Source of the DNA: Falsiroseomonas sp044341625
GTDB taxonomy: Bacteria; Pseudomonadota; Alphaproteobacteria; Acetobacterales; Acetobacteraceae
Length of the DNA: 64,000 nt
Assembly: GCA_044341625.1 (NCBI GenBank)
Contig: JBIIRI010000001.1
Location: forward strand, 1-64,000
Direction: 5' to 3'
Shown here: positions 17,786 to 26,309 of the stretch, one piece after another
How the letters are laid out: each line of letters begins with the position of its first letter
Numbering within the stretch: position 1 is the stretch's first letter
Program-made: the position numbers and the translations under genes
Notes under the pieces: model-generated
Told to the model about the DNA's origin: nothing
Seen by the model: the letters and a program-made list of their open reading frames with translations, nothing else
Database searches by the model: none

Positions 17786-17898
17786 GCCGGTTCCTCCGCC
17801 TGTCCGTCGCGGGAAGACTAGGCGAGGGCGCCGCGCGGCGCGAGGCCCCGGCAGGTGGGGGCGCCCCATGCTGGCACGAGTCTTGCGGAGCGGGACGC

Positions 17899-18657
17899 AT
17901 GCGCGTCCTGGTGCTCGCCCTTCTGCTGCTGACCCCCACCGCCCTGCGGGCCGAGCCCGGCCGGCTGTGCCGCGCCGCCATCCAGGCGGCGGAACGCGCG
18001 GCCGGCATCCCGGCCCAGCTTCTCATGGCCATCGGGCGGGTCGAATCCGGCCGGCGGGACCCGGAGACGGGCGCCTTCCACCCCTGGCCCTGGACCATCA
18101 ATGCCGAGGGACGTGGGCAGTTTTTTCCCACCAAGGCGGCAGCCATCGCCGAGGTACAGGCCCTTCAGGCCCGGGGCGTGCGGTCCATCGATATCGGCTG
18201 CATGCAGGTGAACCTGCGCCACCACCCAAACGCCTTCCCCAGCCTCGACGCCGCCTTCGACCCGGCCACCAATGCCGCCTATGCCGCCCGCTTCCTGACG
18301 GAGCTGAAGACCAGCCGCGGCGATTGGCAGGCCGCGGCGGCCGCCTATCATTCCCACACGCCCGAATTCGCCGCCCCCTATCGCGCCCGCGTGCTGGCGG
18401 CCTGGGCCGAAGAGCAGGCGCGGCCCCATCCCCCCGTGGCGCCGCCCACCACGGTCGCGGCGCGCAGCCTGCCGGTCGGGCCAATGGGGGGCGGCGGGAC
18501 GATGCTGTCCAACGGCGCGGACCGAATCCCGATGCCGACCAGCGGGCCGACAGGGGCGGGCCGAGGGCTCGATGCCTATCGCAGCGTGCCGGTTCCGATC
18601 GCCGGCCGGCCGCCGCTGGTGCGCACGCTGCTGGCGCGCTCGACCACAGCGCCTTGA
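17899..18657 (+). CDS. Lytic transglycosylase-like SLT domain protein
   Basis: 252 aa. Residues 1-18 form a signal peptide (MRVLVLALLLLTPTALRA). The SLT-type core spans about 20-170: IPAQLLMAIGRVESG holds the probable catalytic Glu (VES), followed by the motif SIDIGCMQVNLRHHP (a variant of GxMQ) and a late AAAAYHSHTPEF segment. The tail (170-252) is proline/glycine-rich and probably disordered. Exported, it would cleave the peptidoglycan MurNAc-GlcNAc bond. Such solo proteins often serve cell-wall remodelling or secretion/flagellar assembly, but nothing of that kind is nearby. Confidence 0.85.
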   Translation: MRVLVLALLLLTPTALRAEPGRLCRAAIQAAERAAGIPAQLLMAIGRVESGRRDPETGAFHPWPWTINAEGRGQFFPTKAAAIAEVQALQARGVRSIDIGCMQVNLRHHPNAFPSLDAAFDPATNAAYAARFLTELKTSRGDWQAAAAAYHSHTPEFAAPYRARVLAAWAEEQARPHPPVAPPTTVAARSLPVGPMGGGGTMLSNGADRIPMPTSGPTGAGRGLDAYRSVPVPIAGRPPLVRTLLARSTTAP

Positions 18658-18706
18658 GCGGCGATATCGCTCGACACGCCTTCGCCCAGCCCCCAGATGG
18701 GGGGAC

Positions 18707-19219
18707 ATGGACATGAGTTCGGCGCTCGCCCTCGGCGGCTTCATCCTCGCCTGCTTCGCGGCATCCGCGACCGGTGCGCTGTTCAAGCCCGGCGCCTGGT
18801 ATGCGCGGCTCAGGAAGCCCTGGTTCAACCCGCCCAACTGGCTGTTCCCCATTGCGTGGGCGCTGCTGTACCTGTCCATCGCGGTCGCGGCCTGGCTGGT
18901 CTGGCGGCAGGCGGGCTTCGGGGCGCCGATCCTGCTCTGGACCGTCTCGCTGCTGCTGAACGCGGCCTGGTCCTGGATCTTCTTCGGCCTGCGCCGGATG
19001 GATTGGGCGCTGGCGGAACTCGCGCTGTTCTGGGTCTCGATCGCGGCGATGATTGCCGTCTTCGCCCCGGTCAGCGCGACGGCGGCGTGGCTGCTGGTGC
19101 CCTACCTCGTCTGGGTGAGCTTCGCCGGCTTCCTGAACTGGACCCTGTGGCGCCTGAACCCGGCCGAGAACGGCGCGCCGGAGAACACACCCGTCGACCC
19201 GCGGCAGGCTGCCGGATAG
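18707..19219 (+). CDS. tspO: TspO/MBR family tryptophan-rich sensory protein
   Basis: 170 aa with five predicted membrane helices. Family blocks are clear: KPGAWYARLRKPWFNPPNW at the first loop, FPIAWALLYLSIA in TM2, LLLNAAWSWIFFGLR in TM3 and the C-terminal FLNWTLWRLNP. TspO binds porphyrins and cholesterol-like ligands; in Rhodobacter it tunes photosynthesis gene expression in response to oxygen via tetrapyrrole intermediates. No pigment genes are in view, so its role here is open. Start is the ATG after GGGGGGA; an in-frame extension upstream overlaps the transglycosylase gene. Confidence 0.92.
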   Translation: MDMSSALALGGFILACFAASATGALFKPGAWYARLRKPWFNPPNWLFPIAWALLYLSIAVAAWLVWRQAGFGAPILLWTVSLLLNAAWSWIFFGLRRMDWALAELALFWVSIAAMIAVFAPVSATAAWLLVPYLVWVSFAGFLNWTLWRLNPAENGAPENTPVDPRQAAG

Positions 19220-19249
19220 GCTGAGCGCCTCAAGATCAGGAATCGGCTG

Positions 19250-19999
19250 ATGAACGCGGAACGCCAGCGCGTGGTGCTGGTGACGGGCGCGGCATCGGGG
19301 ATCGGCGCGGCCTGCTGCCGGCGATTGGCGGCGCCCGGCACCTCGATCCTGGTGCATACACGCAAGAACGCCGAGGGCGCGGAACGCGTCGCCGCCGCGG
19401 TGCGCGCTGCGGGTGGGGAAGCGGCGGTGATGCTCGGCGACATCGCCGATGCGGCGCTGCCGGCCGCGCTGGTGGAAGGCGCCGTCGGGCGCTTCGGGCG
19501 GCTCGACACGGTGATCCACGCCGCGGGCTTCGCCGACAAGACGCCCTTCGCCGAAGCCCAGGACGCCACCTTCGCCAAATCGCTGGATACGGTGCTGTGG
19601 GGCTTCATCCGTCTGGCGCGCGCGGCGCTGCCGCATCTGCGGGACGGGCGGATCGTCGCGATCTCCTCCTTCGTCGCGCATGTCTTCCGCACCGATGTCG
19701 CGACCTTCCCCGCCAGTGCCGCGGCCAAGGCGGGGATGGAGGCGCTGGTGCGCACGCTGGCGGTGGAAGCGGCGGCGGCCGGCACCACGGTCAATGCCGT
19801 CTCGCCCGGCTACACGCGGAAGGACCCGGGCGCGCATGCCGCGCTGAGCGCGGCGCATTGGGATGCGGTCGCGGCGAAGATCCCGCTGCAGCGGCTCGGC
19901 ACGCCGGAGGATGTCGCGGCGATGGTCGCCTTCCTGGCCTCGGCCGAGGCCGGCTACGTCACCGGCCAGGTGATCCATGTGAATGGCGGGCTGATCTGA
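19250..19999 (+). CDS. Short-chain dehydrogenase/reductase family protein lacking the catalytic tyrosine
   Basis: 249 aa with a Rossmann fold. The cofactor motif VTGAASGIG is at about residues 11-19, the structural NAG-like region at VIHAAG, and the C-terminal VTGQVIHVNGG typical of FabG-like SDRs is intact. The active-site block reads FPASAAAKAG: Lys160 of the YxxxK motif remains but the tyrosine position is Ser156, and no Tyr occurs nearby. The Ser side (Ser139/140) is kept. It may bind NAD(P) and substrate without the usual proton relay, or use another residue. A factor-independent terminator on the other strand lies just after its stop. Confidence 0.88.
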   Translation: MNAERQRVVLVTGAASGIGAACCRRLAAPGTSILVHTRKNAEGAERVAAAVRAAGGEAAVMLGDIADAALPAALVEGAVGRFGRLDTVIHAAGFADKTPFAEAQDATFAKSLDTVLWGFIRLARAALPHLRDGRIVAISSFVAHVFRTDVATFPASAAAKAGMEALVRTLAVEAAAAGTTVNAVSPGYTRKDPGAHAALSAAHWDAVAAKIPLQRLGTPEDVAAMVAFLASAEAGYVTGQVIHVNGGLI

Positions 20000-20018
20000 A
20001 GACTGCCCCCATGATGCG

Positions 20019-20048
20019 AAAAGGCCCGCCACCTTGCGGTGACGGGCC
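20019..20048 (-). terminator. Factor-independent terminator for the ABC receptor gene
   Basis: Read on the minus strand, a hairpin of GGCCCG/CGGGCC plus CACC/GGTG around a four-base loop is followed by TTTT. It lies 27 nt after the stop of the minus-strand receptor gene and 20 nt after the stop of the convergent SDR. Confidence 0.8.
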
Positions 20049-20074
20049 CTGTCGTCAGGCGATGTGCGCCGGCT

Positions 20075-21667
20075 TCAGTTGCCGCGCATGCGGACGTGGC
20101 GGAGTTCCAGGTCCTCGGCGACGCGCATGGTGAAGTCGGCCACCGTCTCGCGCACCGCGAAGATCTGCGGCTCCTGGTGCAGCGGGATCATCGGCAGCAG
20201 GTCGCGGAAGCGGGTCCAGTACTCGGTCGCCAGCTGCTGGCGGCGCGGGTCCTGCGGCGAGATCGTGCCGATCTCCCGCGCCAGCTCGTTCATGCGGGCG
20301 TCGTTGAACTTGCCCCAGTTGAAGCTGCCCTCGCCCAGCAGCTCACGCGCCGGGTTGGTCATGTCGAAGTTACCCGGCGTCCAGCCCAGCAGATAGAACT
20401 GGAATTCGCCATTGCCGCCGCCCTGGAGGAAGCGGCCGAAGGGCATCGCATTCAGCCGCGCCTGGATGCCGACGCGCTGCAGCATCGCGGTCGCGGCCTG
20501 GCAGATCGCCTCGTCATTCACATAGCGGTTGTTCGGGCAGTTCAGCGTGATGCGGAAGCCGTTCGGATAGCCGGCCTCCGTCAGCAGGCGGCGCGCCGCG
20601 TCGGGGTCGAAGGGCAGGCGCTCGGCCAGGGCCGGGACATGGCCGCCGATGGCGGTGCCGATCGGCAGGCCGGAGGCGACGGTCGAGTTGCGCAGGATCA
20701 CGCGGGTGATCGTGCCCATATCGATGGCCTGGTACATCGCCCGGCGCACGCGCACGTCGCGCAGCGGGTTGGGGCGGCCGGGCTCATCCAGGCTCTCGGC
20801 GCGCTCGACATCCATCGCGAAATAGATGCTGCGCGCCGTCGGGCCCTGCACCAGGCGCACGCCCTGCGCCTGCTGCACCTGCTGCACGTTCTGCAGCGGC
20901 ACATGGTACATCACGTCCAGCTCGCGCGAGAGCAGCGCGGCAAGCCGCGTCGGCGCGGAGGCGATCGGGCGGAACACCGCGCGCGTGATGCCGTGGTTCA
21001 TCGCCGCGGCGTTCCAGTAGGTCGGGTTCGGCACCAGCACGGTGCGCTCATCCGCGACCCGCTCCACCACGCGGAAGGGGCCGGTGCCCATGGCGTTGAG
21101 CTGCGGGAAGGCGGTGTTGGCGCCCGGCTGCCCGGCGCGCGCGACGCCCATCGCGTTGTTCGCCTGGACCCAGTTGCGGCTCATGATGAAGAACAGCGTC
21201 AGGTCCTGCAGCAGGATCGGATTCGGGCCGCGCGTCTCCATCTCGACCGTGTGGTCGTCGATGGCGCGGACGGCGGTGACCGACTGCAGCGTGTAGGCCA
21301 TGTCGTTCTGGCGCACACGCTCGGCCGACATCACGACATCGGCGGCGGTGAAGGGCGTGCCGTCATGGAAGCGGACATTGCGGCGCAGGTGGAAGCGCCA
21401 GGTGTTCGCGGTCGGCTGTTCCCAGCGCTCGGCGAGCGCGGCGGCCAGGCTGCCATCGGCCTCGCGGCGGACCAGCGGCTCATAGAAATTGCTCTTCATG
21501 GCGTTGGTCACGCCATGGTTGTTGGCATGCGGGTCGAGGCCGAGGATGTCGTTCGCCGTCGCCCAGGTGAAGGTCGTCGCACCCGCCGGCGCGGCCATGG
21601 CGGCCGCGCCCAGGGTCAGGGCACACACCGCCCCGCGCAGCACGGCGCGGAAGCTCATCTTGCGCAT
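20075..21667 (-). CDS. ABC transporter substrate-binding protein, family 5 (peptide/nickel type)
   Basis: 530 aa, the normal length for DppA/OppA-like receptors. Signal peptide at residues 1-30 (MRKMSFRAVLRG...APAGA). SBP family 5 features include the early DILGLDPHANNHG segment and the RFHDGTPFTAADVVMSAERV block near residue 100, a signature of the family. Start chosen at the ATG with GGGAGG about 11 nt upstream; the long in-frame extension is in non-coding-like DNA. It is an orphan receptor: no permease or ATPase adjoins it, so it must share membrane components with another system, possibly the operon at 51542-56934. Confidence 0.9.
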   Translation of the reverse strand: MRKMSFRAVLRGAVCALTLGAAAMAAPAGATTFTWATANDILGLDPHANNHGVTNAMKSNFYEPLVRREADGSLAAALAERWEQPTANTWRFHLRRNVRFHDGTPFTAADVVMSAERVRQNDMAYTLQSVTAVRAIDDHTVEMETRGPNPILLQDLTLFFIMSRNWVQANNAMGVARAGQPGANTAFPQLNAMGTGPFRVVERVADERTVLVPNPTYWNAAAMNHGITRAVFRPIASAPTRLAALLSRELDVMYHVPLQNVQQVQQAQGVRLVQGPTARSIYFAMDVERAESLDEPGRPNPLRDVRVRRAMYQAIDMGTITRVILRNSTVASGLPIGTAIGGHVPALAERLPFDPDAARRLLTEAGYPNGFRITLNCPNNRYVNDEAICQAATAMLQRVGIQARLNAMPFGRFLQGGGNGEFQFYLLGWTPGNFDMTNPARELLGEGSFNWGKFNDARMNELAREIGTISPQDPRRQQLATEYWTRFRDLLPMIPLHQEPQIFAVRETVADFTMRVAEDLELRHVRMRGN

Positions 21668-21882
21668 GTTCTCTATCGCCTCCCGGTAGGTATGGATGGG
21701 TGGACAATGCGTCACACCGCCCAGCCCTGTCCAGGGTGGCCAGCCGTGGCCGCCGCCCCCCTGGCCCACCCCTGGCCCGCCCCCTTGGGCCCGGCCGCAA
21801 CCCGGCGTTGCGGCCCCGGCCCTGGACAATCCGGCCCGATCGGGCCAAGACGCCCCCTTTCCCGCTGTCCGGAGCCTGCCCC

Positions 21883-22173
21883 ATGACATCGCCGGTGTTC
21901 GACCGCATCGCAGAGATCATCGCCGAAAACAGCGAAGTCCCGGCCGACAAGATCAAGCCGGAGGCGCATGTGATCAACGACCTCGGCATCGACAGCCTGG
22001 ACTTCCTCGACATCGTCTTCGCCATCGACAAGGCCTTCGGCATCAAGGTGCCGGTGGAGGCCTGGACGCAGGAAGTGAACGCCGGCAAGGCGCCGGCCGA
22101 GCACTACTTCGTCATGGGCAACCTGGCCCAGCGGATCGAGGAACTGGTCGCCGCGAAGCAGGCCGGCGGCTGA
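21883..22173 (+). CDS. acpXL: Acyl carrier protein AcpXL for very-long-chain fatty acid synthesis
   Basis: 96 aa acidic protein; the phosphopantetheine site is Ser38 in LGIDSLDFLDIVFAID. It is longer than housekeeping AcpP (about 78 aa), with an insert and C-terminal extension (ALQR-type ending AQRIEELVAAKQ), as in rhizobial AcpXL. The following genes (dehydratase, two ketosynthases, alcohol dehydrogenase, lauroyl-type acyltransferase) match the order of the Rhizobium acpXL cluster. There, AcpXL carries the growing C28 hydroxy-acyl chain that LpxXL transfers to lipid A. Start ATG with GGAG ten bases upstream. Identification rests on length, motif and synteny. Confidence 0.85.
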   Translation: MTSPVFDRIAEIIAENSEVPADKIKPEAHVINDLGIDSLDFLDIVFAIDKAFGIKVPVEAWTQEVNAGKAPAEHYFVMGNLAQRIEELVAAKQAGG

Positions 22174-22206
22174 ACCGACCGGCGCAACGCGAAAGGCCAG
22201 GGCGCC

Positions 22207-22662
22207 ATGCGGCTCGAATACTTCCAGATGGTCGACCGCGTGGTCGCCCTCTCGGCGGAGGAGATCACGGTCGCCTCCACCCTGCCGCAGGAAAGCCCGG
22301 TCTTCGAAGGGCACTTCCCAGGCTACCCCATCCTGCCCGGCGTCCTGATGGTCGAGACCATGGCCCAGACCGGCGGCTGGCTGCTGCTGGCGCTCAACGG
22401 CATGACCCGGATGCCCTTCCTGACCAAGGTGAATGAGGCGAAGTTCCGCGGCTTCGTCAGCCCCGGCGCCGAATTGCTGGTGCGGTCCCGCCTGACGCAT
22501 GACGGATCGGGCTACGCGGTGACCGCGGCGCGGATCGAGGCCGGCGGCAAGCTGGTGGCGGAAGCGGACATCACCTTCCGCGTCATGCCCTTCCCCGCAC
22601 CGGCCCTGGAAGCGATGATGCGCGAGACGGCGCGCCGAATCGGCCTGCCTGGACAGTCCTGA
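22207..22662 (+). CDS. fabZXL: 3-hydroxyacyl-ACP dehydratase, FabZ-like (XL cluster)
   Basis: 151 aa hot-dog fold dehydratase. Catalytic His36 lies in EGHFPGYPILPG and Glu50 in GVLMVETMAQTGG, the same 14-residue spacing as in E. coli FabZ. It removes water from 3-hydroxyacyl-AcpXL during chain elongation. Located 33 nt after acpXL and 3 nt before the first ketosynthase gene, so co-transcribed. Acts in the cytosol as a dimer or hexamer. Confidence 0.88.
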   Translation: MRLEYFQMVDRVVALSAEEITVASTLPQESPVFEGHFPGYPILPGVLMVETMAQTGGWLLLALNGMTRMPFLTKVNEAKFRGFVSPGAELLVRSRLTHDGSGYAVTAARIEAGGKLVAEADITFRVMPFPAPALEAMMRETARRIGLPGQS

Positions 22663-22665
22663 CGC

Positions 22666-23880
22666 ATGGCAGCGAACGACATCTGGATCACCGGGATCGG
22701 CCTGGTGTCCTCAGCCGGCGAAGGCCGCGCGGCGCATCTGGCCGCGCTCGCGGCGGCAGGCCCGGCGGCGCTTGATGCCGCCAGTTTCGCGCCCTTCGCC
22801 ATCCACCCCGGCCCCGCGTTGGAACTCGACCGGCAGATCCCCAAGAAGGGCGACCAGCGCCAGATGGAGCCCTGGCAGCGGCTGGGCACCTATGCGGCGG
22901 GCCTTGCCATCGACGATGCCGGCGCGCGCGACCTGGTGGCGGAGATGGACCTGATCGTCGCAGCCGGCGGCGGGGAACGCGACATCGCGCTGGACGATCA
23001 GGTGCTGTCCGCGCTCGCTCCGCTGCCGCCCGCGGAAGCGGCGGTGAAGCTGAACGAGATGCTGGCGGGCGGGCTGCGGCCGACGCTGTTCCTCGCCCAG
23101 CTGTCCAATCTTCTGGCCGGCAACATCTCCATCGTCCATGGCGTCACCGGCGCCTCCCGCACCTTCATGGGGGAGGAACAGGCCGGCGCGGATGCCGTGC
23201 GGATCGCGGCCGCGCGGCTGGCGGAGGGATCCTCGCGCATCGCCCTGGTCGGCGGGGCCTATTCGGCCGCGCGCTGGGACATGCTGCTGCTGTATCACGC
23301 GGGCGGGCTGCTGCGGCACCAGACGCAGGGCGCGCCCTGGGCCCCGGTCTTCTCGCGGGAAGACGCGCCAGGCGCCGTCACCGGCACCCAGGCCGCCTTC
23401 CTGGTGCTGGAGACGGAAGCGGGCGCGCGGGCGCGCGGGGCGAAGGGTCTCGCGCGGCTCGGCGCCATCGCCACCGGCCAGGCCCGCCGCACCCCGGCCG
23501 ATCCGGGGCATGAGGCGATGGCCCAGGCCTTCCGGCGCATCGCGCCCCGCCTTGCCCCCGGCCGCCTGCCGGTGATCTCCGGCTGTACCGGCGCCACCGC
23601 GGCCACGGTGCTGGAGCGGGAAGTGCTGGGCGGCCTCTACCAGCCGCTCGCGGTGCGCGCGACCGGCAGCCGCATCGGCTGGGGGGTGGAAGCGACCTTC
23701 CCCGCCAATGTGGCGCTCGCCGCACTATGTCTGTTGGAAGGCGTCTTCCCCGCCCCGATGGAAGCGCTGGAGGCGCCGCTGGACGGCGCGCCCGCCGACA
23801 TCCTCGTCACCGGCTTCGCCGCCTGGCGCGGGGAAGCGATGGCCCATCTGGCCGCGATTCCGGCGGAGGCGCAGCCATGA
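22666..23880 (+). CDS. fabF2XL: Beta-ketoacyl-ACP synthase-like protein with lost catalytic triad (FabF2XL)
   Basis: 404 aa thiolase-fold protein related to FabF. Aligned by eye with its neighbour FabF1XL, the active Cys is replaced by Val160 (ISIVHGVTGAS), the first His by Gly306 (VISGCTGAT) and the second His by Trp339 (RIGWGVEA). It should not condense acyl chains itself. By analogy with the chain-length factor (KS-beta) of type II polyketide synthases, it may form a heterodimer with FabF1XL and set the length of the very long chain. It overlaps fabF1XL by 4 nt (ATGA), which fits 1:1 translation. Confidence 0.85.
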   Translation: MAANDIWITGIGLVSSAGEGRAAHLAALAAAGPAALDAASFAPFAIHPGPALELDRQIPKKGDQRQMEPWQRLGTYAAGLAIDDAGARDLVAEMDLIVAAGGGERDIALDDQVLSALAPLPPAEAAVKLNEMLAGGLRPTLFLAQLSNLLAGNISIVHGVTGASRTFMGEEQAGADAVRIAAARLAEGSSRIALVGGAYSAARWDMLLLYHAGGLLRHQTQGAPWAPVFSREDAPGAVTGTQAAFLVLETEAGARARGAKGLARLGAIATGQARRTPADPGHEAMAQAFRRIAPRLAPGRLPVISGCTGATAATVLEREVLGGLYQPLAVRATGSRIGWGVEATFPANVALAALCLLEGVFPAPMEALEAPLDGAPADILVTGFAAWRGEAMAHLAAIPAEAQP

Positions 23881-25145
23881 GCCGCTTCACCGACCATGCC
23901 GGCCGCCCGCTGGTCGCGGTGACGGGCATCGGGATCGTGACACCGCTCGGCCTCGGGGTTGTCGACAACTGGGCCGCGCTCACCGCCGGCCGGTCCGGCA
24001 TCCGCCGCATCACCCGCTTCCCGACCGAACATCTCCGCACCACCATCGCCGGCACGGTCGATCTGCCCGGCGAGGATACGGGCGCCATGACCTCCTCCCA
24101 GCGCGTCGCACGCTATGCGACGCTTGTGGCGGAAGAAGCGCTGGCGCAGGCCGGCTTCGGTCCGGGCAACTTCCCGGGCCCGCTGATGCTCGGCATGCCC
24201 CCGGTCGAGACCGAGTGGCCCTATCGCCTGCGCCTGGCCGCCCGCGCCGCCCCGGCCGCGCCGCTGTATCCCGCGCTGATCGAGGCGGCGGCGAAGTGGG
24301 ATGAGATGTACGAGCTCGCCGCCTTCGCCGGCATCGGCGAAAAGCTGGCCGAGCGCTTCGGCACGCGCGGCGCGCCCATCGCCATCTCCACCGCCTGTGC
24401 CACCGGCGGGTCCGCCATTCAGCTCGGCGTCGAGGCGATCCGGCGCGGGGAAGCCGAGGCCGCGCTGGCCATCGGCGCCGATGGCACGGTGCAGCCGGAG
24501 GCGCTGATCCGCTTCTCCCTGCTCTCGGCGCTGTCCACCCGCAACGACGATCCCGCAAAGGCCGCCCGGCCCTTCGAGAAGTCGCGCGACGGTTTCGTGA
24601 TGAGCGAGGGCGCGGCCTGCCTGGTGCTGGAAAGCCTGGAACATGCCCGCGCGCGCGGCGCCAAGGTGCTCGGCCTGATCGGCGGCTGCGGCGAGAAATC
24701 CGACAGCTTCCATCGCACCCGTTCCAACCCCTCGGGCGAGGCGATCATCCGCGCGATGCGCAACGCCATCGCCGATGCGGGGCTGCAGCCGGACGCGATC
24801 GGCTATGTGAACGCCCACGGCACCTCGACGCCCGAGAACGACAAGATGGAGACGCTCGGGCTGCGCGCCGTCTTCGGCGAAGGCGCGCCGCCGATCTCCT
24901 CCAACAAATCCATGCTCGGCCACACGCTGAGCGCGGCGGGCGCCATCGAGGCGGCCTTCAGCCTGCTGACCATCCGCGACCAGTTGCTGCCGCCCACCAT
25001 CAACCACGAGGAGCCGGATCCGGCCATCACGCTGGATGTGGTGCCCAACGTGGCCCGCGCGGCGAAGGTGTCGCATGTGCTGTCCAACAGCTTCGGCTTC
25101 GGCGGGCAGAATGTCTGCCTCGTGATCTCGGGAGAGCCCGCCTGA
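23877..25145 (+). CDS. fabF1XL: Beta-ketoacyl-ACP synthase II-type, active (FabF1XL)
   Basis: 422 aa with a full triad: Cys174 in ISTACATGG, His314 in VNAHGTSTPEND and His349 in SMLGHTLSAAG. It catalyses the decarboxylative condensation of malonyl-ACP with acyl-AcpXL. The start ATG sits inside the stop overlap of the degenerate partner gene; the longer in-frame reading is rejected because it would overlap that gene by 150 nt. The stop overlaps the alcohol dehydrogenase start by one base. Confidence 0.9.
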   Translation: MSRFTDHAGRPLVAVTGIGIVTPLGLGVVDNWAALTAGRSGIRRITRFPTEHLRTTIAGTVDLPGEDTGAMTSSQRVARYATLVAEEALAQAGFGPGNFPGPLMLGMPPVETEWPYRLRLAARAAPAAPLYPALIEAAAKWDEMYELAAFAGIGEKLAERFGTRGAPIAISTACATGGSAIQLGVEAIRRGEAEAALAIGADGTVQPEALIRFSLLSALSTRNDDPAKAARPFEKSRDGFVMSEGAACLVLESLEHARARGAKVLGLIGGCGEKSDSFHRTRSNPSGEAIIRAMRNAIADAGLQPDAIGYVNAHGTSTPENDKMETLGLRAVFGEGAPPISSNKSMLGHTLSAAGAIEAAFSLLTIRDQLLPPTINHEEPDPAITLDVVPNVARAAKVSHVLSNSFGFGGQNVCLVISGEPA

Positions 25146-26167
25146 TGCGTGCCCTGCGCCTGCATGGCGACCGCGACCTGCGGCTGGAGGAGGTCGCGCC
25201 CCCGCCCCCGCCCGGCCCCGGGGAGATCCAGATCCGGATCCGCGCGGTCTCGCTGAACCATATCGATGTCTGGGGCTGGCGCGGCATGGCCTTCGCGCAG
25301 CGCCAGCTGCCGCTGACCGTCGGCGCGGAGGCGTCGGGCGAGGTGGTGGCGATCGGCGAAGGCGTGACCGGCTGGGCGATCGGCGACCGCGCGACCCCCT
25401 ATGGCGCCCGCACCTGCGGCACCTGCGAGGCCTGCACCTCGGGCCGCGACAATCTGTGCGAGAATGTCCAGGGCGTGGCCGGCTTCCACATCGACGGCTT
25501 CGCGCGCGAAGTGGCGAATTGGCCGGCGCGCACGCTGGTGAAGGTGCCGTCCAGCGTGTCCTTCGAGGACGCGGCCTGTTCCACCGTCACCTTCGGCACG
25601 GTCGAGCACATGCTGTTCGACAATGCCCGGCTGCAGCCGGGCGAGACCATCCTGATCCAGGCCGCCGGATCGGGCATCGGATCCGTCGCCATCCGCGTCG
25701 CCAAGGCGCTGGGCTGCACCGTGATCGCGACCGCGGGCGACGACGAGAAATGCGCCAAGGCGAAGGATCTCGGCGCCGATCATGTGGTCAATTACAGCGA
25801 GAAGAACTTCTCCACCGTCGCGCGGCGCGTCACCGGCAAGCGCGGCGTGGATGTGGTGTTCGAACATGTGGGGGCGGCGACCTGGGCGGCGTCCCTGCTC
25901 TCGCTCCGCATGGGCGGGCGGCTGGTGACCTGCGGCAGCACCTCCGGCGTCAATGCCGACACCAACCTGATGATGCTGTTCCAGCGCCAGCTGCACATCT
26001 TCGGCAGCTTCGGCTGCCGGATCGAGAATGTCCGCAATGCGGTGGCGAAGATGGCGTCCGGCATCCGCCCGGTGCTCGACACCGTCGTGCCGCTGGACCG
26101 CTTCTCCGAAGGTCTGGAGCGGCTGGAATCGCGCCGGGTCTTCGGCAAGATCATCGTGACGCTGTGA
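25145..26167 (+). CDS. adhXL: Medium-chain dehydrogenase/reductase of the XL cluster
   Basis: 340 aa MDR-superfamily protein. The structural zinc lobe is intact (Cys91, Cys94, Cys97, Cys105 in CGTCEACTSGRDNLCE) and the NAD(P) motif is AAGSGIGS. The catalytic-zinc ligands of true alcohol dehydrogenases are missing: the usual Cys position reads LNHIDVWGWRG and the GHE motif reads GAEASGE. It is therefore more like a zinc-free reductase, perhaps reducing an enoyl or keto group on the long acyl chain, a step the cluster otherwise lacks. Synteny with the rhizobial adh2XL gene supports the placement. A hairpin repeat begins at its stop codon. Confidence 0.82.
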   Translation: MRALRLHGDRDLRLEEVAPPPPPGPGEIQIRIRAVSLNHIDVWGWRGMAFAQRQLPLTVGAEASGEVVAIGEGVTGWAIGDRATPYGARTCGTCEACTSGRDNLCENVQGVAGFHIDGFAREVANWPARTLVKVPSSVSFEDAACSTVTFGTVEHMLFDNARLQPGETILIQAAGSGIGSVAIRVAKALGCTVIATAGDDEKCAKAKDLGADHVVNYSEKNFSTVARRVTGKRGVDVVFEHVGAATWAASLLSLRMGGRLVTCGSTSGVNADTNLMMLFQRQLHIFGSFGCRIENVRNAVAKMASGIRPVLDTVVPLDRFSEGLERLESRRVFGKIIVTL

Positions 26168-26210
26168 TGCCCTCAAGCGGCGGGCGCTGCCTGCGGCAGC
26201 TTGCCTGCGC
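26166..26210 (+). repeat. Dispersed hairpin repeat, copy A (inside the XL cluster)
   Basis: Starts GATGCCCTCA, overlapping the adhXL stop, followed by a GCTGCC-TGC-GGCAGC hairpin (26186-26200). Related copies at 49217 and 55114-55322 carry the same head and a GCGGCC/GGCCGC hairpin. The stem differs from copy B by a compensating pair. It fills the otherwise unneeded gap between adhXL and lpxXL. Confidence 0.6.
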
Positions 26211-26309
26211 GCAGGCCACGGGTGCGCCCGGCGGGGCGGTTGGTTGGTGCGCGGCGCGCATTCGCGCGCTCGGCCTGCGCGAAATGGCGCCGGCCGCCTT
26301 TCCGGCGCG

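Noticed and set aside
20039..21886. 615-codon plus-strand frame opposite the ABC receptor
   Set aside because: Composition is Arg/His/Gly repeats; the receptor on the other strand has a signal peptide and family blocks.
23637..25076. 479-codon minus-strand frame opposite fabF1XL
   Set aside because: The plus strand carries the full ketosynthase triad; the minus frame has no motif.
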